Below are positions 9,678-18,029 of a stretch of 64,000 nucleotides of DNA, piece by piece. The stretch is from positions 1 to 64,000 of the forward strand of contig NZ_AUXS01000026.1 in NCBI RefSeq assembly GCF_001625565.1, read 5' to 3'. Under the pieces are notes generated by a model that was not told the DNA's origin, ran no database searches, and was given only the letters and a program-made list of their open reading frames with translations. The translations under genes and the position numbers were made by a program. Position 1 is the first letter of the stretch, and each line of letters starts with the position of its first letter. The DNA comes from Pseudoalteromonas luteoviolacea NCIMB 1944 (GTDB lineage: Bacteria; Pseudomonadota; Gammaproteobacteria; Enterobacterales; Alteromonadaceae).

Positions 9678-10793
9678 TCACCTCACTTGGTTAAGTAGCG
9701 ACGCACCGGTTACCACTACCCGGTTGTCTGCACCTAATCCTTGAGTTACCAACACAAAACCCGGCTGCAAATTTTCATATTTAACCAGTTGAGGCAAAAA
9801 CCGTTCAGCCGAGAGTTTGATCCACACTTGAGGCAAGTTGTTTTGACTGCGAACAATGGCATCAGCAGGTAGCACTATGCCACGCTGTTGCTCATTTATA
9901 GGAGCTTGAATCGTAATTCGTTGGTTAACCAACAGCGCCGGAGCTTCAATAGTTTTTTCAAGTTCAAAGTTAACATGGATCAGCCCGTTTACACGCAGAG
10001 GGGTGTGACCAATATAATTAAAGTTAAGTGATGGCTGCGTTATTGCCTTAGCGGTTGTTAACTTCGCAGGTAGATGACTGTCATTAGTGCTCGCCTCAAC
10101 AATGAGCTGCTCAGGTGAGATTACTTCAAACAGAGTTTGTCCCGCTTCCACCCATTGCCCGCGAGAGACTGCGTGGTTGATCAAGACGCCTGAAACAGGT
10201 GAAATCAATACTTCAGGTTTTTCGAGGCCTTTTTGCAATGCTTGTGCCTGTTGCTTTAAGCTCAATAACTCGGTTTCTAGTTGCTCTAAAGCTTGTTTAG
10301 ATGCCAGCTCACCCAGTTTCTTTAAACGGCTCACGTCACGCTTGGTTTGCTCTATGCGATTTCGAATCGCGATTAACTCACTAGTTTGGCTGGCAAGCTC
10401 GTAATCGGTATCTTGATATCGAATGAGCCCCAACACATCACCTGCGACTACTTTGCTGCCACTTGGCAAAACCCCCGCTTCTGGTGCATCCAAACGACCA
10501 TCACGGCTAGATTGAATTTTGGCATAACCAGCTGGGTGAGGCTTTACAATCGCATCTAAACGAACGTGTTTGGCCGCCATAGATTCTGTTGCAAAGTGGG
10601 TTCTAATATTGAGCAGAGCCTGATGTTTCATTGGCATAATGACTGAACCATCTGATTGTCGGCCAAGCCCACCTTCTGCGCGATTAGCTTTCTGATCTAG
10701 GTGTTCGCCATTAGGGCCATGGGCACCGGGTGAAGCCATTACATGTCCAGCTTGCAAGAAAAATGCGCACAATAAAGCGTGTTTTAGTTTCAT
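9678..10793 (-). CDS. RND efflux periplasmic adaptor subunit (membrane fusion protein)
   Basis: This is a 371-residue periplasmic adaptor with signal peptide (cleavage near HVMA, residue 20). After it comes [13 protein letters not shown], also present in the next upstream gene. The body shows the membrane-fusion-protein order: a first barrel/lipoyl half, a coiled coil (about 125-190, [18 protein letters not shown] and [14 protein letters not shown]), the second lipoyl half with [21 protein letters not shown], and beta-barrel domains to the end. The start codon overlaps the preceding stop by one base (TAATG), which indicates translational coupling. It links the pump to an outer-membrane channel. 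Confidence 0.9.
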   Translation of the reverse strand: MKLKHALLCAFFLQAGHVMASPGAHGPNGEHLDQKANRAEGGLGRQSDGSVIMPMKHQALLNIRTHFATESMAAKHVRLDAIVKPHPAGYAKIQSSRDGRLDAPEAGVLPSGSKVVAGDVLGLIRYQDTDYELASQTSELIAIRNRIEQTKRDVSRLKKLGELASKQALEQLETELLSLKQQAQALQKGLEKPEVLISPVSGVLINHAVSRGQWVEAGQTLFEVISPEQLIVEASTNDSHLPAKLTTAKAITQPSLNFNYIGHTPLRVNGLIHVNFELEKTIEAPALLVNQRITIQAPINEQQRGIVLPADAIVRSQNNLPQVWIKLSAERFLPQLVKYENLQPGFVLVTQGLGADNRVVVTGASLLNQVR

Positions 10794-11389
10794 TATTTAC
10801 GCTCCTTAAATTGACGACCAATCCAAAAACCGATGACAAACACCATTAACCCAATAGCAATACCCCACCAAGGCGTTTCATGGTGATGAGCTGTGTTGTG
10901 ATTTTCTTTCACCAATTGAGGCGCTTCGTTTTCAAGGTATGCAACCAAAAGATCACCAAGATCTTCTGTCATGATTGTCAGCACTATTTCATGTGTTCCG
11001 CGCTGATTCAGTAAAGCGACGATTGCCTCGTTGCTTAGGGTGTAGGCTTTCATTTGCGCAGAATACGTGGCGCTGGCGCTTAGGTCGCCAAGTTCTATTT
11101 CTATCGACGCCCCCGATATTGGTGCATTTGATTTAAAATCATGAAGGTAAATGAGCAGCTGGTTCTCAGATAGTTCCCCAGCAAGCTCAAACGTTTCGGT
11201 GAAACTTTCAAACTTAGGTTTGTTGGAAACCGAAACTTGCTTTGTGGTATCCAAGTGCTCTCCATTTGGACCGTGGGCTCCCGGTGAAGCATAAGCACCA
11301 GATAGAAAAAATAGCGATGAAAACACAGCAAATAGCAATCTATACGCTGTCCGCTGCCAATTTTGCAGCAAAAATATTTTTAAAAACAT
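10793..11389 (-). CDS. Membrane-anchored accessory protein of the metal-efflux operon
   Basis: The protein has 198 residues. An N-terminal hydrophobic signal ends near GAYA and is followed by [13 protein letters not shown], the same motif that opens the mature adaptor. The middle is beta-rich (about residues 55-155), then comes a His-rich stretch HNTAHHHE, a C-terminal membrane segment (WWGIAIGLMVFVIGFWIGRQF) and a basic tail. It is thus probably periplasmic with a C-terminal anchor in the inner membrane. ATG 11389 with TTGGA upstream is chosen over a TTG at 11410. Translational coupling to the adaptor gene supports a shared task; a metal-presenting role is an inference. Confidence 0.75.
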   Translation of the reverse strand: MFLKIFLLQNWQRTAYRLLFAVFSSLFFLSGAYASPGAHGPNGEHLDTTKQVSVSNKPKFESFTETFELAGELSENQLLIYLHDFKSNAPISGASIEIELGDLSASATYSAQMKAYTLSNEAIVALLNQRGTHEIVLTIMTEDLGDLLVAYLENEAPQLVKENHNTAHHHETPWWGIAIGLMVFVIGFWIGRQFKERK

Positions 11390-11457
11390 AATAAATCCAA
11401 TAAACGACAAAACCAGCCAGAGCTAATATGCACTGACCGTAACAATGTAATTTTGGA

Positions 11458-11808
11458 TTAAACCTTAGGGGGCGGTGTTGTATGTTTTATAAAAGGGGAA
11501 GACCAATTGGCATCTAACGAGGCAATCGGGCCAGTTGGTTTAATTTCAGGTTCTGTAGTTTGAGAAACTTCAACAATAGCAGTAACACAGCATTCCAGAT
11601 CTTGGTTAATGTGCTCTACAGCTTCTTTTGTGAATGATAGGGTAAATTCACCGTCGTCTTCATGCTCATGACTGTGTGGTTGGCCAATTTCATGGAGTAG
11701 ACTATGCTCATCTCCTAATGACTTATGCTCTCCTTCATGCACAACGCTTCCGAATACCTGAGTACTCAGAACGCAAAACATGATAAATATGAGAGTAAGT
11801 TTACGCAT
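11458..11808 (-). CDS. His-rich periplasmic protein, first gene of the metal-efflux operon
   Basis: This 116-residue protein has a signal peptide (cleavage near VFGS) and a histidine- and acid-rich stretch HEGEHKSLGDEHSLLHEIGQPHSHEHEDD, given here in part only for its spacing of histidines. Two adjacent cysteines (ECCVTA) and a Pro-rich C-terminus (TTPPPKV) follow. It opens the operon, about 70 bp before the next gene. Such His-rich secreted peptides commonly sit in front of metal efflux genes and may buffer zinc, cobalt, nickel or copper. No metal-responsive regulator gene is adjacent. Confidence 0.75.
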   Translation of the reverse strand: MRKLTLIFIMFCVLSTQVFGSVVHEGEHKSLGDEHSLLHEIGQPHSHEHEDDGEFTLSFTKEAVEHINQDLECCVTAIVEVSQTTEPEIKPTGPIASLDANWSSPFIKHTTPPPKV

Positions 11809-12028
11809 TAGTTGAACGATAAGTTTAAATTCTTTTTGATGCTAGCATTGAATTTGCTAAAGCTCAATTTATAAATAACGGATTTTTAGCTTGAATGTGA
11901 ATGCACCTATTTATTTAATGGCTGATATACTCCCTTAAGCCCCCCTTTATAAATAGACAGCGATATTGGCTATGCGGGCCTATTGGTAACCAGAATAGCC
12001 ATTACATCTTCATCTTTATTGCGTAAAT

Positions 12029-12436
12029 TTAGCTTTGATTCAATTGCAATAAATCCCATTTATTTCCGTATAAATCTTGGAAAACAACCACGGTACCGTA
12101 CTCTTCCACACGCGGCTCTTCATTAAATAAAACACCATTTGTTTTCATCAACTCATAATCACGCCAAAAGTCGTTGGTGTGTAAAAACAAAAAAACACGC
12201 CCGCCACTTTGATTGCCCACCGCCAACTTTTGCTCATCAGAGCTTGCTTGGGCTAAGAGTAAATTAGTGCCATTCGAGTTAGGAGGCGATATTTGCACCC
12301 AGCGCTTCCCTCCCCCTAAGTCTGTATCTTCTACCAGCGTAAATTGTAGTTTTTGCGTATAAAAATCAATAGCATCATCGTAGTTATCAACAACGAGGGC
12401 CACGTTGCCAATTTGCTGCTGTGTAATTTTTGACAT
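12029..12436 (-). CDS. VOC-family (glyoxalase/bleomycin-resistance fold) protein
   Basis: The protein has 135 residues. It has two beta-alpha-beta-beta-beta modules: IGNVALVVDNYDDAIDFYTQKLQF with KRWVQISPP, then GRVFLFLHTNDFWRDYELM with GTVVVFQDLYGNKWDLLQ. The final FQDLYGNKWDL is the usual VOC C-terminal strand motif. The His/Glu metal positions are not fully clear, so it could be a non-enzymatic binder or a dioxygenase-like enzyme. ATG 12436 is preferred, with GGA upstream; the frame extends to a TTG at 12448. Substrate unknown. Confidence 0.8.
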   Translation of the reverse strand: MSKITQQQIGNVALVVDNYDDAIDFYTQKLQFTLVEDTDLGGGKRWVQISPPNSNGTNLLLAQASSDEQKLAVGNQSGGRVFLFLHTNDFWRDYELMKTNGVLFNEEPRVEEYGTVVVFQDLYGNKWDLLQLNQS

Positions 12437-12515
12437 AACAGTGTCCAATATTAAAAAGCCAAGTGTAACCTTAAATTACTTTACACAGAAAAACTTATCC
12501 CATTTGCTCGGTTTT

Positions 12516-13073
12516 TTAATCGATTACCTTGCGATCCAGCCAATTGGTACGGCTCACTGAATAGCAAATATGGTTCACAAAATGGTCGTACAAATACTCT
12601 GCATCTCGTTTGATATCTTTGCGGCCCAACCCTAAGCGTGTCGCAATTGCCTGACTTTTATAATTATGCTCCGCAATTGACAAAGAGACTTGCTCCAATT
12701 GCAATTCAGTAAAAGCATAATCCACAAGGTAAGCAACACACCTCGTCGCTATGCCTTGTCCTTGGGATTTTTCTGCTATCCAATACCCGATATTGGCACA
12801 GCGGTTGATTTTATCAATCGGATGATAGCCACACATTCCTACTAGCGAATTATTACTATATATTCCGCCCATAATACCGAGGCCATCATGATACTGTTGA
12901 TGTGTTGATTGTATAAATGCTTCTGAATCTAGGTGAGAATTAGTTAAATCGAGCCAAGGAAGCCACTCTTTTAGGTAAGACCTATTTGCCTCGACTAAAG
13001 AAAACAGCGTTTGCGCATCTGAAATATCAAGTAACTTAACACTTAACCCACAACTTACCTCGAGTTTAACCAC
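12516..13073 (-). CDS. GNAT acetyltransferase, RimJ/RimL-like
   Basis: The protein has 185 residues with the pattern of ribosomal-protein-type N-acetyltransferases: NRSYLKEWLPWLD near the N-terminus, then GYHPIDKINRCANIGYWIAEKSQGQGIATRCV with the acetyl-CoA motif QGQGIA, and the motif B region NYKSQAIATRLGLG. It transfers an acetyl group from acetyl-CoA to a primary amine; the substrate is unknown. The start is GTG at 13073, preceded by AAGGAG; the longer frame to 13133 would add an unlikely hydrophobic extension. Confidence 0.85.
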   Translation of the reverse strand: MVKLEVSCGLSVKLLDISDAQTLFSLVEANRSYLKEWLPWLDLTNSHLDSEAFIQSTHQQYHDGLGIMGGIYSNNSLVGMCGYHPIDKINRCANIGYWIAEKSQGQGIATRCVAYLVDYAFTELQLEQVSLSIAEHNYKSQAIATRLGLGRKDIKRDAEYLYDHFVNHICYSVSRTNWLDRKVID

Positions 13074-13311
13074 AATTTTTCTCCTTGTTGATAGCACCAA
13101 AAACACATAAAAAAGGAACCAAGTTTTAATCAAAATCGACCATTAAACCCTTTGTCCCCATAAAGAAACTAACAAGCCAAAGGGCAATTGTGAAGTAGTT
13201 ACACTAATATTCTGAACAATTTATCAAATCAAATAATTAACATACTTTTAAACCCTCTTTTATTCACAAAGCTGTAGACTATGGGCAATAACATATTTCA
13301 CTAGGTTAGTA

Positions 13312-14514
13312 ATGAAACCATCACTATTATCTATTATTTTGACAGCGACCCTGCTGGGTACAGGCTGTCAACAAACATCAAGCCAACCGGGCAATATACA
13401 GCCCGACGAGCAGAAGACCATTAGAGTCGCAACATTCAATGTGAGTATGGAAGCAACCAATTACCAGATTGAAGACAAGCTAGATACATCAGGAAATGTG
13501 CTGACTAACGCTCTGAAAAGTGGTGAAGTGCAACAAATCAACAACATCGCACAAATCATTCAACAAACTCGCCCTGACATTATATTGTTAAATGAGTTCG
13601 ACTATATTGCCGACGCCGAGCTTGGTATTAACTTGTTTAAGCAGCAATATTTAGAAGTCTCTCAAAATGGTTTTGAGCCAATAACCTACCCACACGTATA
13701 CCTTGCGCCAGTTAATACGGGGGTCAAAACACCGCTGACTGGAAAAGACAGTAAATTAACGCACTATGGTTTTGGGAAATATCCGGGTCAATACGGCATG
13801 GTAGTGCTGTCAAAGTATCCGATAAACTCAAACCAAGTGCGTACTTTTCAAAAGTTTTTATGGAAAGATATGCCTGACAACTTAATGCCTACAAACCAAG
13901 ACGGCAGTCATTGGTACGCCAAGTCAGAAAGTGACATCATGAGGCTTTCCTCTAAATCGCATTGGGATATCCCCGTCAAAGTATGCGATCAACAACTCAA
14001 CGTGTTAGCAAGCCACCCTACTCCGCCAGTGTTCGATGGTCCGGAAGATCGAAATGGAAAAAGAAATCACGATGAGCTTAGGCTTTGGAAAGACTATATT
14101 TCTGACTCAGGGAATAGCTACATATATGACGACGCAGGTATAACTGGCGGTATTAGCAATCAGTCGTTTGTTATTTTGGGCGACTTAAATGCCAGTGATG
14201 TAGATGGAGACGCTCATCCAAACGCCATAAGACAATTGCTGACACACCAGAGAGTCAACAATTATGCAGCCCCCGAATCTAGAGGCGGACAACTGAATAA
14301 ACCGCAAAATCCAAATGCAGCCACACACACTGCGCACTGGGGAATGAGGGCTGATTATGTGTTGCCGTCGAGCAATTTAGCAGTGGTCAATAGCGGGGTT
14401 TTCTGGCCCGCAAAAGATGAACAAGGCATTGAGCTTGTTGCCGATAGAGCAGCTTCATCAGACCACCGATTAGTTTGGGTTGATATCGCTTTATCATCAA
14501 TCTGTTCAAAATAG
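13312..14514 (+). CDS. Endonuclease/exonuclease/phosphatase-family lipoprotein
   Basis: This 400-residue protein has a lipoprotein-like signal (LLGTGC, Cys19; the -3 position is unusual). The rest is an EEP fold: IRVATFNVSME at the start, PDIILLNEFDY with the metal-binding Glu, YGMVVLSKYPI, LNVLASHPTPPVFDG, VILGDLNASDVDGD with the catalytic Asp-Leu-Asn, and SDHRLVWVDI with the final catalytic Asp-His. The catalytic set is intact. It likely cleaves phosphodiester or phosphate ester bonds outside the cytoplasm. Secreted marine nucleases or phosphoesterases are plausible. It is monocistronic, with a hairpin downstream. Confidence 0.88.
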   Translation: MKPSLLSIILTATLLGTGCQQTSSQPGNIQPDEQKTIRVATFNVSMEATNYQIEDKLDTSGNVLTNALKSGEVQQINNIAQIIQQTRPDIILLNEFDYIADAELGINLFKQQYLEVSQNGFEPITYPHVYLAPVNTGVKTPLTGKDSKLTHYGFGKYPGQYGMVVLSKYPINSNQVRTFQKFLWKDMPDNLMPTNQDGSHWYAKSESDIMRLSSKSHWDIPVKVCDQQLNVLASHPTPPVFDGPEDRNGKRNHDELRLWKDYISDSGNSYIYDDAGITGGISNQSFVILGDLNASDVDGDAHPNAIRQLLTHQRVNNYAAPESRGGQLNKPQNPNAATHTAHWGMRADYVLPSSNLAVVNSGVFWPAKDEQGIELVADRAASSDHRLVWVDIALSSICSK

Positions 14515-14524
14515 ACTTTGCAAA

Positions 14525-14552
14525 CAGCTGATTGGTAAAATCCAATCAGCTG
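14525..14552. terminator. Inverted repeat between convergent genes
   Basis: An 11-bp perfect stem (CAGCTGATTGG / CCAATCAGCTG) with a 6-base loop lies just past the end of the EEP lipoprotein gene. T-runs are weak on both strands (TTT on the minus side). Confidence 0.5.
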
Positions 14553-14562
14553 CATGTATTCT

Positions 14563-14585
14563 CTATTGTCCTATAACGACAATAG
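14563..14585 (-). terminator. Hairpin directly after the MerB-like gene
   Basis: The stem CTATTGTC / GACAATAG with a 7-base loop abuts the stop codon at 14586. Together with 14525-14552 it makes a double hairpin between convergent genes. Confidence 0.45.
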
Positions 14586-15269
14586 TTAAAACCGTTGTGG
14601 GCCTACAGGCAAATGCCAAATTGGGCCAGCAAGATTAAACCGCTCAAATATCTCCGCCGCTTGAGCAACTGACCATTTTACCCAATCAGGGTTGAGGTGA
14701 TTACCATACCACACTTTGGAAAACTCCCAGATATGACTTATCGGCTGCACATCACCTTGTACCAATCCGTGGCGCGCACACCACTGTTCGATATCGGATT
14801 TTGATTCAAACATGAGCATAGTGCTACATGTGTAAATCACATTGTCCCACGCTTTTTCCATTGGGATTGGAAAATGAATATATAAGTTATCATTGATAAT
14901 GTTCCCATCTTTAATTTCGATGTTCACTTGCTTTGATTCACTGCCCAAAGTCGTGGTGATTGTCAAGTCGCGATCTAACAGTGCCGCGGCCCCCAATGAA
15001 CACCAAGCACAATTTCCCCACCAGCCATGTTGACCAGATTGAATCCAAAAATTAGTTGGCGCGGCTGAAAAAGGGTGCATTACCCATACCTCACTGGACA
15101 CTGAATGCAATACAACACCATGATCATCTTGTAGCATTTTGAGTGCATCAATCACATCCTGCCTTGCAACACCAAAAACAGTGGACAGCTTCTCTATCTG
15201 TGGTGCTGTCGAAAACTCAACAAAGTGCTTCATGATGTAGTAATGCAAACTTGCGGAATTTAAATTCAT
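14586..15269 (-). CDS. Alkylmercury lyase (MerB)-like protein with altered active site
   Basis: The protein has 227 residues. The N-terminal part looks like a winged helix (PQIEKLSTVFGVARQDVIDALKMLQDD); the C-terminal part matches the MerB family, with SAAPTNFWI, NCAWCSLGAAALL and CSTMLMFES. MerB uses Cys96, Asp99 and Cys159 to cleave carbon-mercury bonds. Here the equivalents appear to be C87, C90 (in place of Asp) and C148. The Asp-to-Cys change makes true organomercurial lyase activity doubtful. No mer regulator or reductase is nearby. ATG 15269 has GAGGGA upstream and is preferred over 15308. Confidence 0.78.
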   Translation of the reverse strand: MNLNSASLHYYIMKHFVEFSTAPQIEKLSTVFGVARQDVIDALKMLQDDHGVVLHSVSSEVWVMHPFSAAPTNFWIQSGQHGWWGNCAWCSLGAAALLDRDLTITTTLGSESKQVNIEIKDGNIINDNLYIHFPIPMEKAWDNVIYTCSTMLMFESKSDIEQWCARHGLVQGDVQPISHIWEFSKVWYGNHLNPDWVKWSVAQAAEIFERFNLAGPIWHLPVGPQRF

Positions 15270-15401
15270 CACTCCCTCATAATTAGTGAATAACCTATCA
15301 GCAAACACATCTTAAGAGCCGGTGCAAAAACTTCTAATCCAAGTATAAAACAATGTCCAGCTTTACTACTCGATGGCTCATGAATACGCATATCTCTGGG
15401 T

Positions 15402-15908
15402 TTAGATGATACTTCGAAATACGTCCGCCAGCGCTTTATCAACCAGATAAAATGCTACTTTCAGTTGTGGATATTGGCGGCAGGTATCAATTGCTATTTG
15501 TGCAGCTTCTTCATAGGGGTAACCATATGCGCCACAAGATATCGCAGGAAAAGCTACCGATTGGCAATCATTTTTTATCGCCAACTCACATGCACTGCGA
15601 TAAGCAGACTCGAGGACACTGGCCGGGTTTTGTTCGTTTCTGTATATGGGTCCCGCTGTGTGGATCACATATTTTGACCTTAAATTTCCCGCACTGGTGA
15701 TCCGAGCTTCACCAAACGGACATCGAATACCATTGACAGCTTTCACTTTTCGGCATGCATCAAGCAATCCAGTGCCTGCGGCCCTGTGAATTGCGCCATC
15801 AACTCCGCCACCACCCAACATTTTGGGATTAGCTGCATTGACAATGGCATCAGCTTCAGAGGAAGTGATATCTCCTATGATTAATTCTATATTGCTGTCT
15901 AGTTTCAA
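15402..15908 (-). CDS. Macrodomain protein, O-acetyl-ADP-ribose deacetylase (YmdB-like)
   Basis: The protein has 168 residues. It matches the YmdB class of macrodomains along its length: IELIIGDITSSEADAIVNAAN, LGGGGVDGAIHRAAG, CPFGEARITSAGNL, VIHTAGPIYR and AFPAISCGAYGYPYEEAAQIA. It binds ADP-ribose and is expected to remove acetyl from O-acetyl-ADP-ribose or ADP-ribose from proteins. A TTG start at 15908 fits both the family N-terminus and the AGG upstream; the longest frame would overlap the SH3 gene. It probably shares a transcript with the SH3-type gene 34 bp upstream. Confidence 0.88.
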   Translation of the reverse strand: MKLDSNIELIIGDITSSEADAIVNAANPKMLGGGGVDGAIHRAAGTGLLDACRKVKAVNGIRCPFGEARITSAGNLRSKYVIHTAGPIYRNEQNPASVLESAYRSACELAIKNDCQSVAFPAISCGAYGYPYEEAAQIAIDTCRQYPQLKVAFYLVDKALADVFRSII

Positions 15909-15942
15909 ACGCCTAACCTCGCACTTCGATACCAATCTAAAC

Positions 15943-16287
15943 TTAAAGTGCAACTTTGACCGTATGAACGGGGATCCAGCCAACCGACTGATTCTTTCTT
16001 ACAACACGGTACCATGCATTAAGTTCAAAAAGTACTGTTAACCTTTCACCAACTGTAGTATTAAATTCACAGTTATCGTAGTCTTGAAGTAAAGTGCCCA
16101 ATGAGCCTTTTTGAGATCTATCAATATACTGAACAGGTGCCCACCCCTGCTCACCCGACGGTGTTGTAATGAACACCCAGTTAGGAAACTCCTCGTCCAT
16201 TTTCCCGATAGTAACTTGTTCACCTTGTTTTAAATAAAAAGGCGCTGGAAAATCTGAAGTATGCGCTTCAACTACAACTACTTTCAT
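15943..16287 (-). CDS. Two SH3-like repeats, cytoplasmic
   Basis: This 114-residue protein without signal peptide has two SH3-type halves: GEQVTIGKMDEEFPNWVFITTPSGEQGWAPVQYI (residues about 22-56) and YDNCEFNTTVGERLTVLFELNAWYRVVRKNQSVGWIPVHTV (about 69-110). The ALYD-like start and GW-P endings are typical of variant SH3 domains. AGGGA precedes the ATG. It lies directly upstream of the macrodomain gene. The partner it binds is unknown. Confidence 0.8.
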   Translation of the reverse strand: MKVVVVEAHTSDFPAPFYLKQGEQVTIGKMDEEFPNWVFITTPSGEQGWAPVQYIDRSQKGSLGTLLQDYDNCEFNTTVGERLTVLFELNAWYRVVRKNQSVGWIPVHTVKVAL

Positions 16288-16390
16288 TGGTTCCCTTTTT
16301 TACACTGTTAACCCACTCACTTAAAATACCGGTAGGTTCCTCAAGTTGATGATGAACTTAACCGAGAAACCTGCCATAGAATCACCTTAA

Positions 16391-16837
16391 TTAAGGGTTA
16401 GATATTTCTTTTTGGGCCGGTTCACTTGTCTGGTTAGTCTGCTCCTCGTTGTCAAATTGCTCATACCCTTTGCCTACGGTAGGTGCCATATTCAATAAAT
16501 TGAGCGTTGCAATATCTTCTATACGAAACACTATCTCACCTGAGCTTTCGACATTTTTGTAATCATGGATCAGGTCATCATTTCCCCAATACTTTACCTG
16601 TGACATCAAAATGAAGCCCGACTCAATTTTGTTGCCAGAAATAGATGTGTAAAGCCGCTTGGATATTTCGCCATAGTAATAGTACGACTCAATTTCATCA
16701 TTCTCTTGAGGTACATTAAATTGGGCAAAAACCCAAACCTTTTCCACGTCATCTACCGTATCCAGTGAAGATACTTCATCAGACATGTCACAGCCGATTA
16801 GAGATAGTAATAACAGAATTGAAAAAACGTATTTCAC
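16391..16837 (-). CDS. Hypothetical lipoprotein
   Basis: The protein has 148 residues with a good lipobox (SLIGC, Cys16) and Asp at +2, which often means inner-membrane retention. The mature part is acidic and ends in a Gln/Glu-rich tail. The start is GTG with GGAG upstream. I recognise no domain. It sits about 100 bp from the SH3-type gene. Confidence 0.7.
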   Translation of the reverse strand: MKYVFSILLLLSLIGCDMSDEVSSLDTVDDVEKVWVFAQFNVPQENDEIESYYYYGEISKRLYTSISGNKIESGFILMSQVKYWGNDDLIHDYKNVESSGEIVFRIEDIATLNLLNMAPTVGKGYEQFDNEEQTNQTSEPAQKEISNP

Positions 16838-17046
16838 GTGCTCTCCGAGTATTTTTTGCTTTAGTTATTGTAGGTGGCATTATATTTAACTACGGAGAAA
16901 CTTAAAGGGAATTAGATAATAAAAATGACAACATCAATCAATACATGTTGTTTTAATAAAAACCAGCCGATAAATCTTATCTTGTTTAAATTAAAAATAC
17001 GAAAAATTAAGTATAAATAGCATTTCACTTTGCGCAGTTTTAATAT

Positions 17047-17066
17047 TAAAGCCCCGAAGGGCTTTA
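17047..17066 (-). terminator. Rho-independent terminator of the three-repeat protein gene
   Basis: On the minus strand the stem TAAAGCCC / GGGCTTTA closes a TTCG tetraloop, followed by AATATT. It lies 40 bp past the stop codon at 17107. Confidence 0.7.
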
Positions 17067-17106
17067 TAACATATGGGCAAGGTGATAATAGCCCTAATTG
17101 TTCTTA

Positions 17107-17754
17107 TTATTGACGAACTTCCAAATTCACTTCAAAACCATCGAAGTCATATGCATCGTTGTCTGTAGCTAGACCAGTCCAGCCTCCGCCATATGACGCC
17201 CATGGCGTGTATGTTGCCTCGCCAGTTTCACGTCCACCACGATCCGAGACCCTCAGGCCAATACGGAAGTCACTCAATGAGCGGCTGCTTTGCCATGTAC
17301 GAGTTTCAATACGAATACGAAATGCATCCGGATCGTGACGGTCGGTGTCAAATGCCATACCAGACCAACCGCCTCCCTCACTTGCCCAAGGAGTATATTG
17401 CCAATAACCAAAGTCACCGCGACCATTTCTGTCCGCAGCTTGAATAGCGATACGGAAGTCTCGATTGCTTGGAATATGATTGAGGATTGAAAGGTGTAAC
17501 TTCAATGCATCAGGATCATATGCATCTCTGTCTACAGCCCACTCGGATTGTACATTTGATCCAGCTGATAGATACTTTATATATTCAACTCGGCCAGGGT
17601 CTCGGCCACGATCGTCTAAAGCCTGTAAACCAATACGAAAATCGTATTTTGAACTACCGCTGGCTGTTACTAATTCACTGGAAGCGTCTGCCATAGCAGC
17701 CGTTGATAAACCGCAACCAACTAGAATAGTTGCAGCAAATATTTTGAGTTTCAT
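17107..17754 (-). CDS. Secreted protein with three internal repeats
   Basis: This 215-residue protein has a signal peptide (cleavage near AMA, residue 22). The mature part is three repeats of about 58 residues. Each begins DFRI(G/A) followed by (D/N)RGGR or DRNGR, then a YTPWAS-GGGW or similar segment and an end of the type D-D-YD-DAF-I-IE. Repeats start at about residues 38, 101 and 158. The regular three-fold pattern suggests a beta-trefoil or beta-prism-like binding protein, perhaps a lectin. I do not recognise a named family. Aromatic and glycine residues in the YTPWAS-GGGW segment could form ligand sites. It is monocistronic with a clear ribosome site and terminator. Confidence 0.8.
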   Translation of the reverse strand: MKLKIFAATILVGCGLSTAAMADASSELVTASGSSKYDFRIGLQALDDRGRDPGRVEYIKYLSAGSNVQSEWAVDRDAYDPDALKLHLSILNHIPSNRDFRIAIQAADRNGRGDFGYWQYTPWASEGGGWSGMAFDTDRHDPDAFRIRIETRTWQSSRSLSDFRIGLRVSDRGGRETGEATYTPWASYGGGWTGLATDNDAYDFDGFEVNLEVRQ

Positions 17755-18029
17755 TTAAATTTCCTTTTATTAATTAATCACACTCAATTGGCGTGAGAAA
17801 AACATACAATATATGGTATATAATGCAAATATAGTGAAAATATAAATTCCACAAAACAGGAGCAACTAAAAATATCGATAAAATACATTACAAAATCAAC
17901 AGTATTGCATTATAGGAAATTGAATCTGAATTTAAGTTATTTCTCAATATTACCTTTCTTGGTATATTGCCATTTTCACACAATTAATTAAGGAAGAAAC
18001 AACGTGCACGTAAGGTATAAATTTATGAG

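Noticed and set aside
14586..15269. Mercury resistance locus
   Set aside because: No merR, merA, merT or merP gene is near, and the MerB-like protein has an altered active site.
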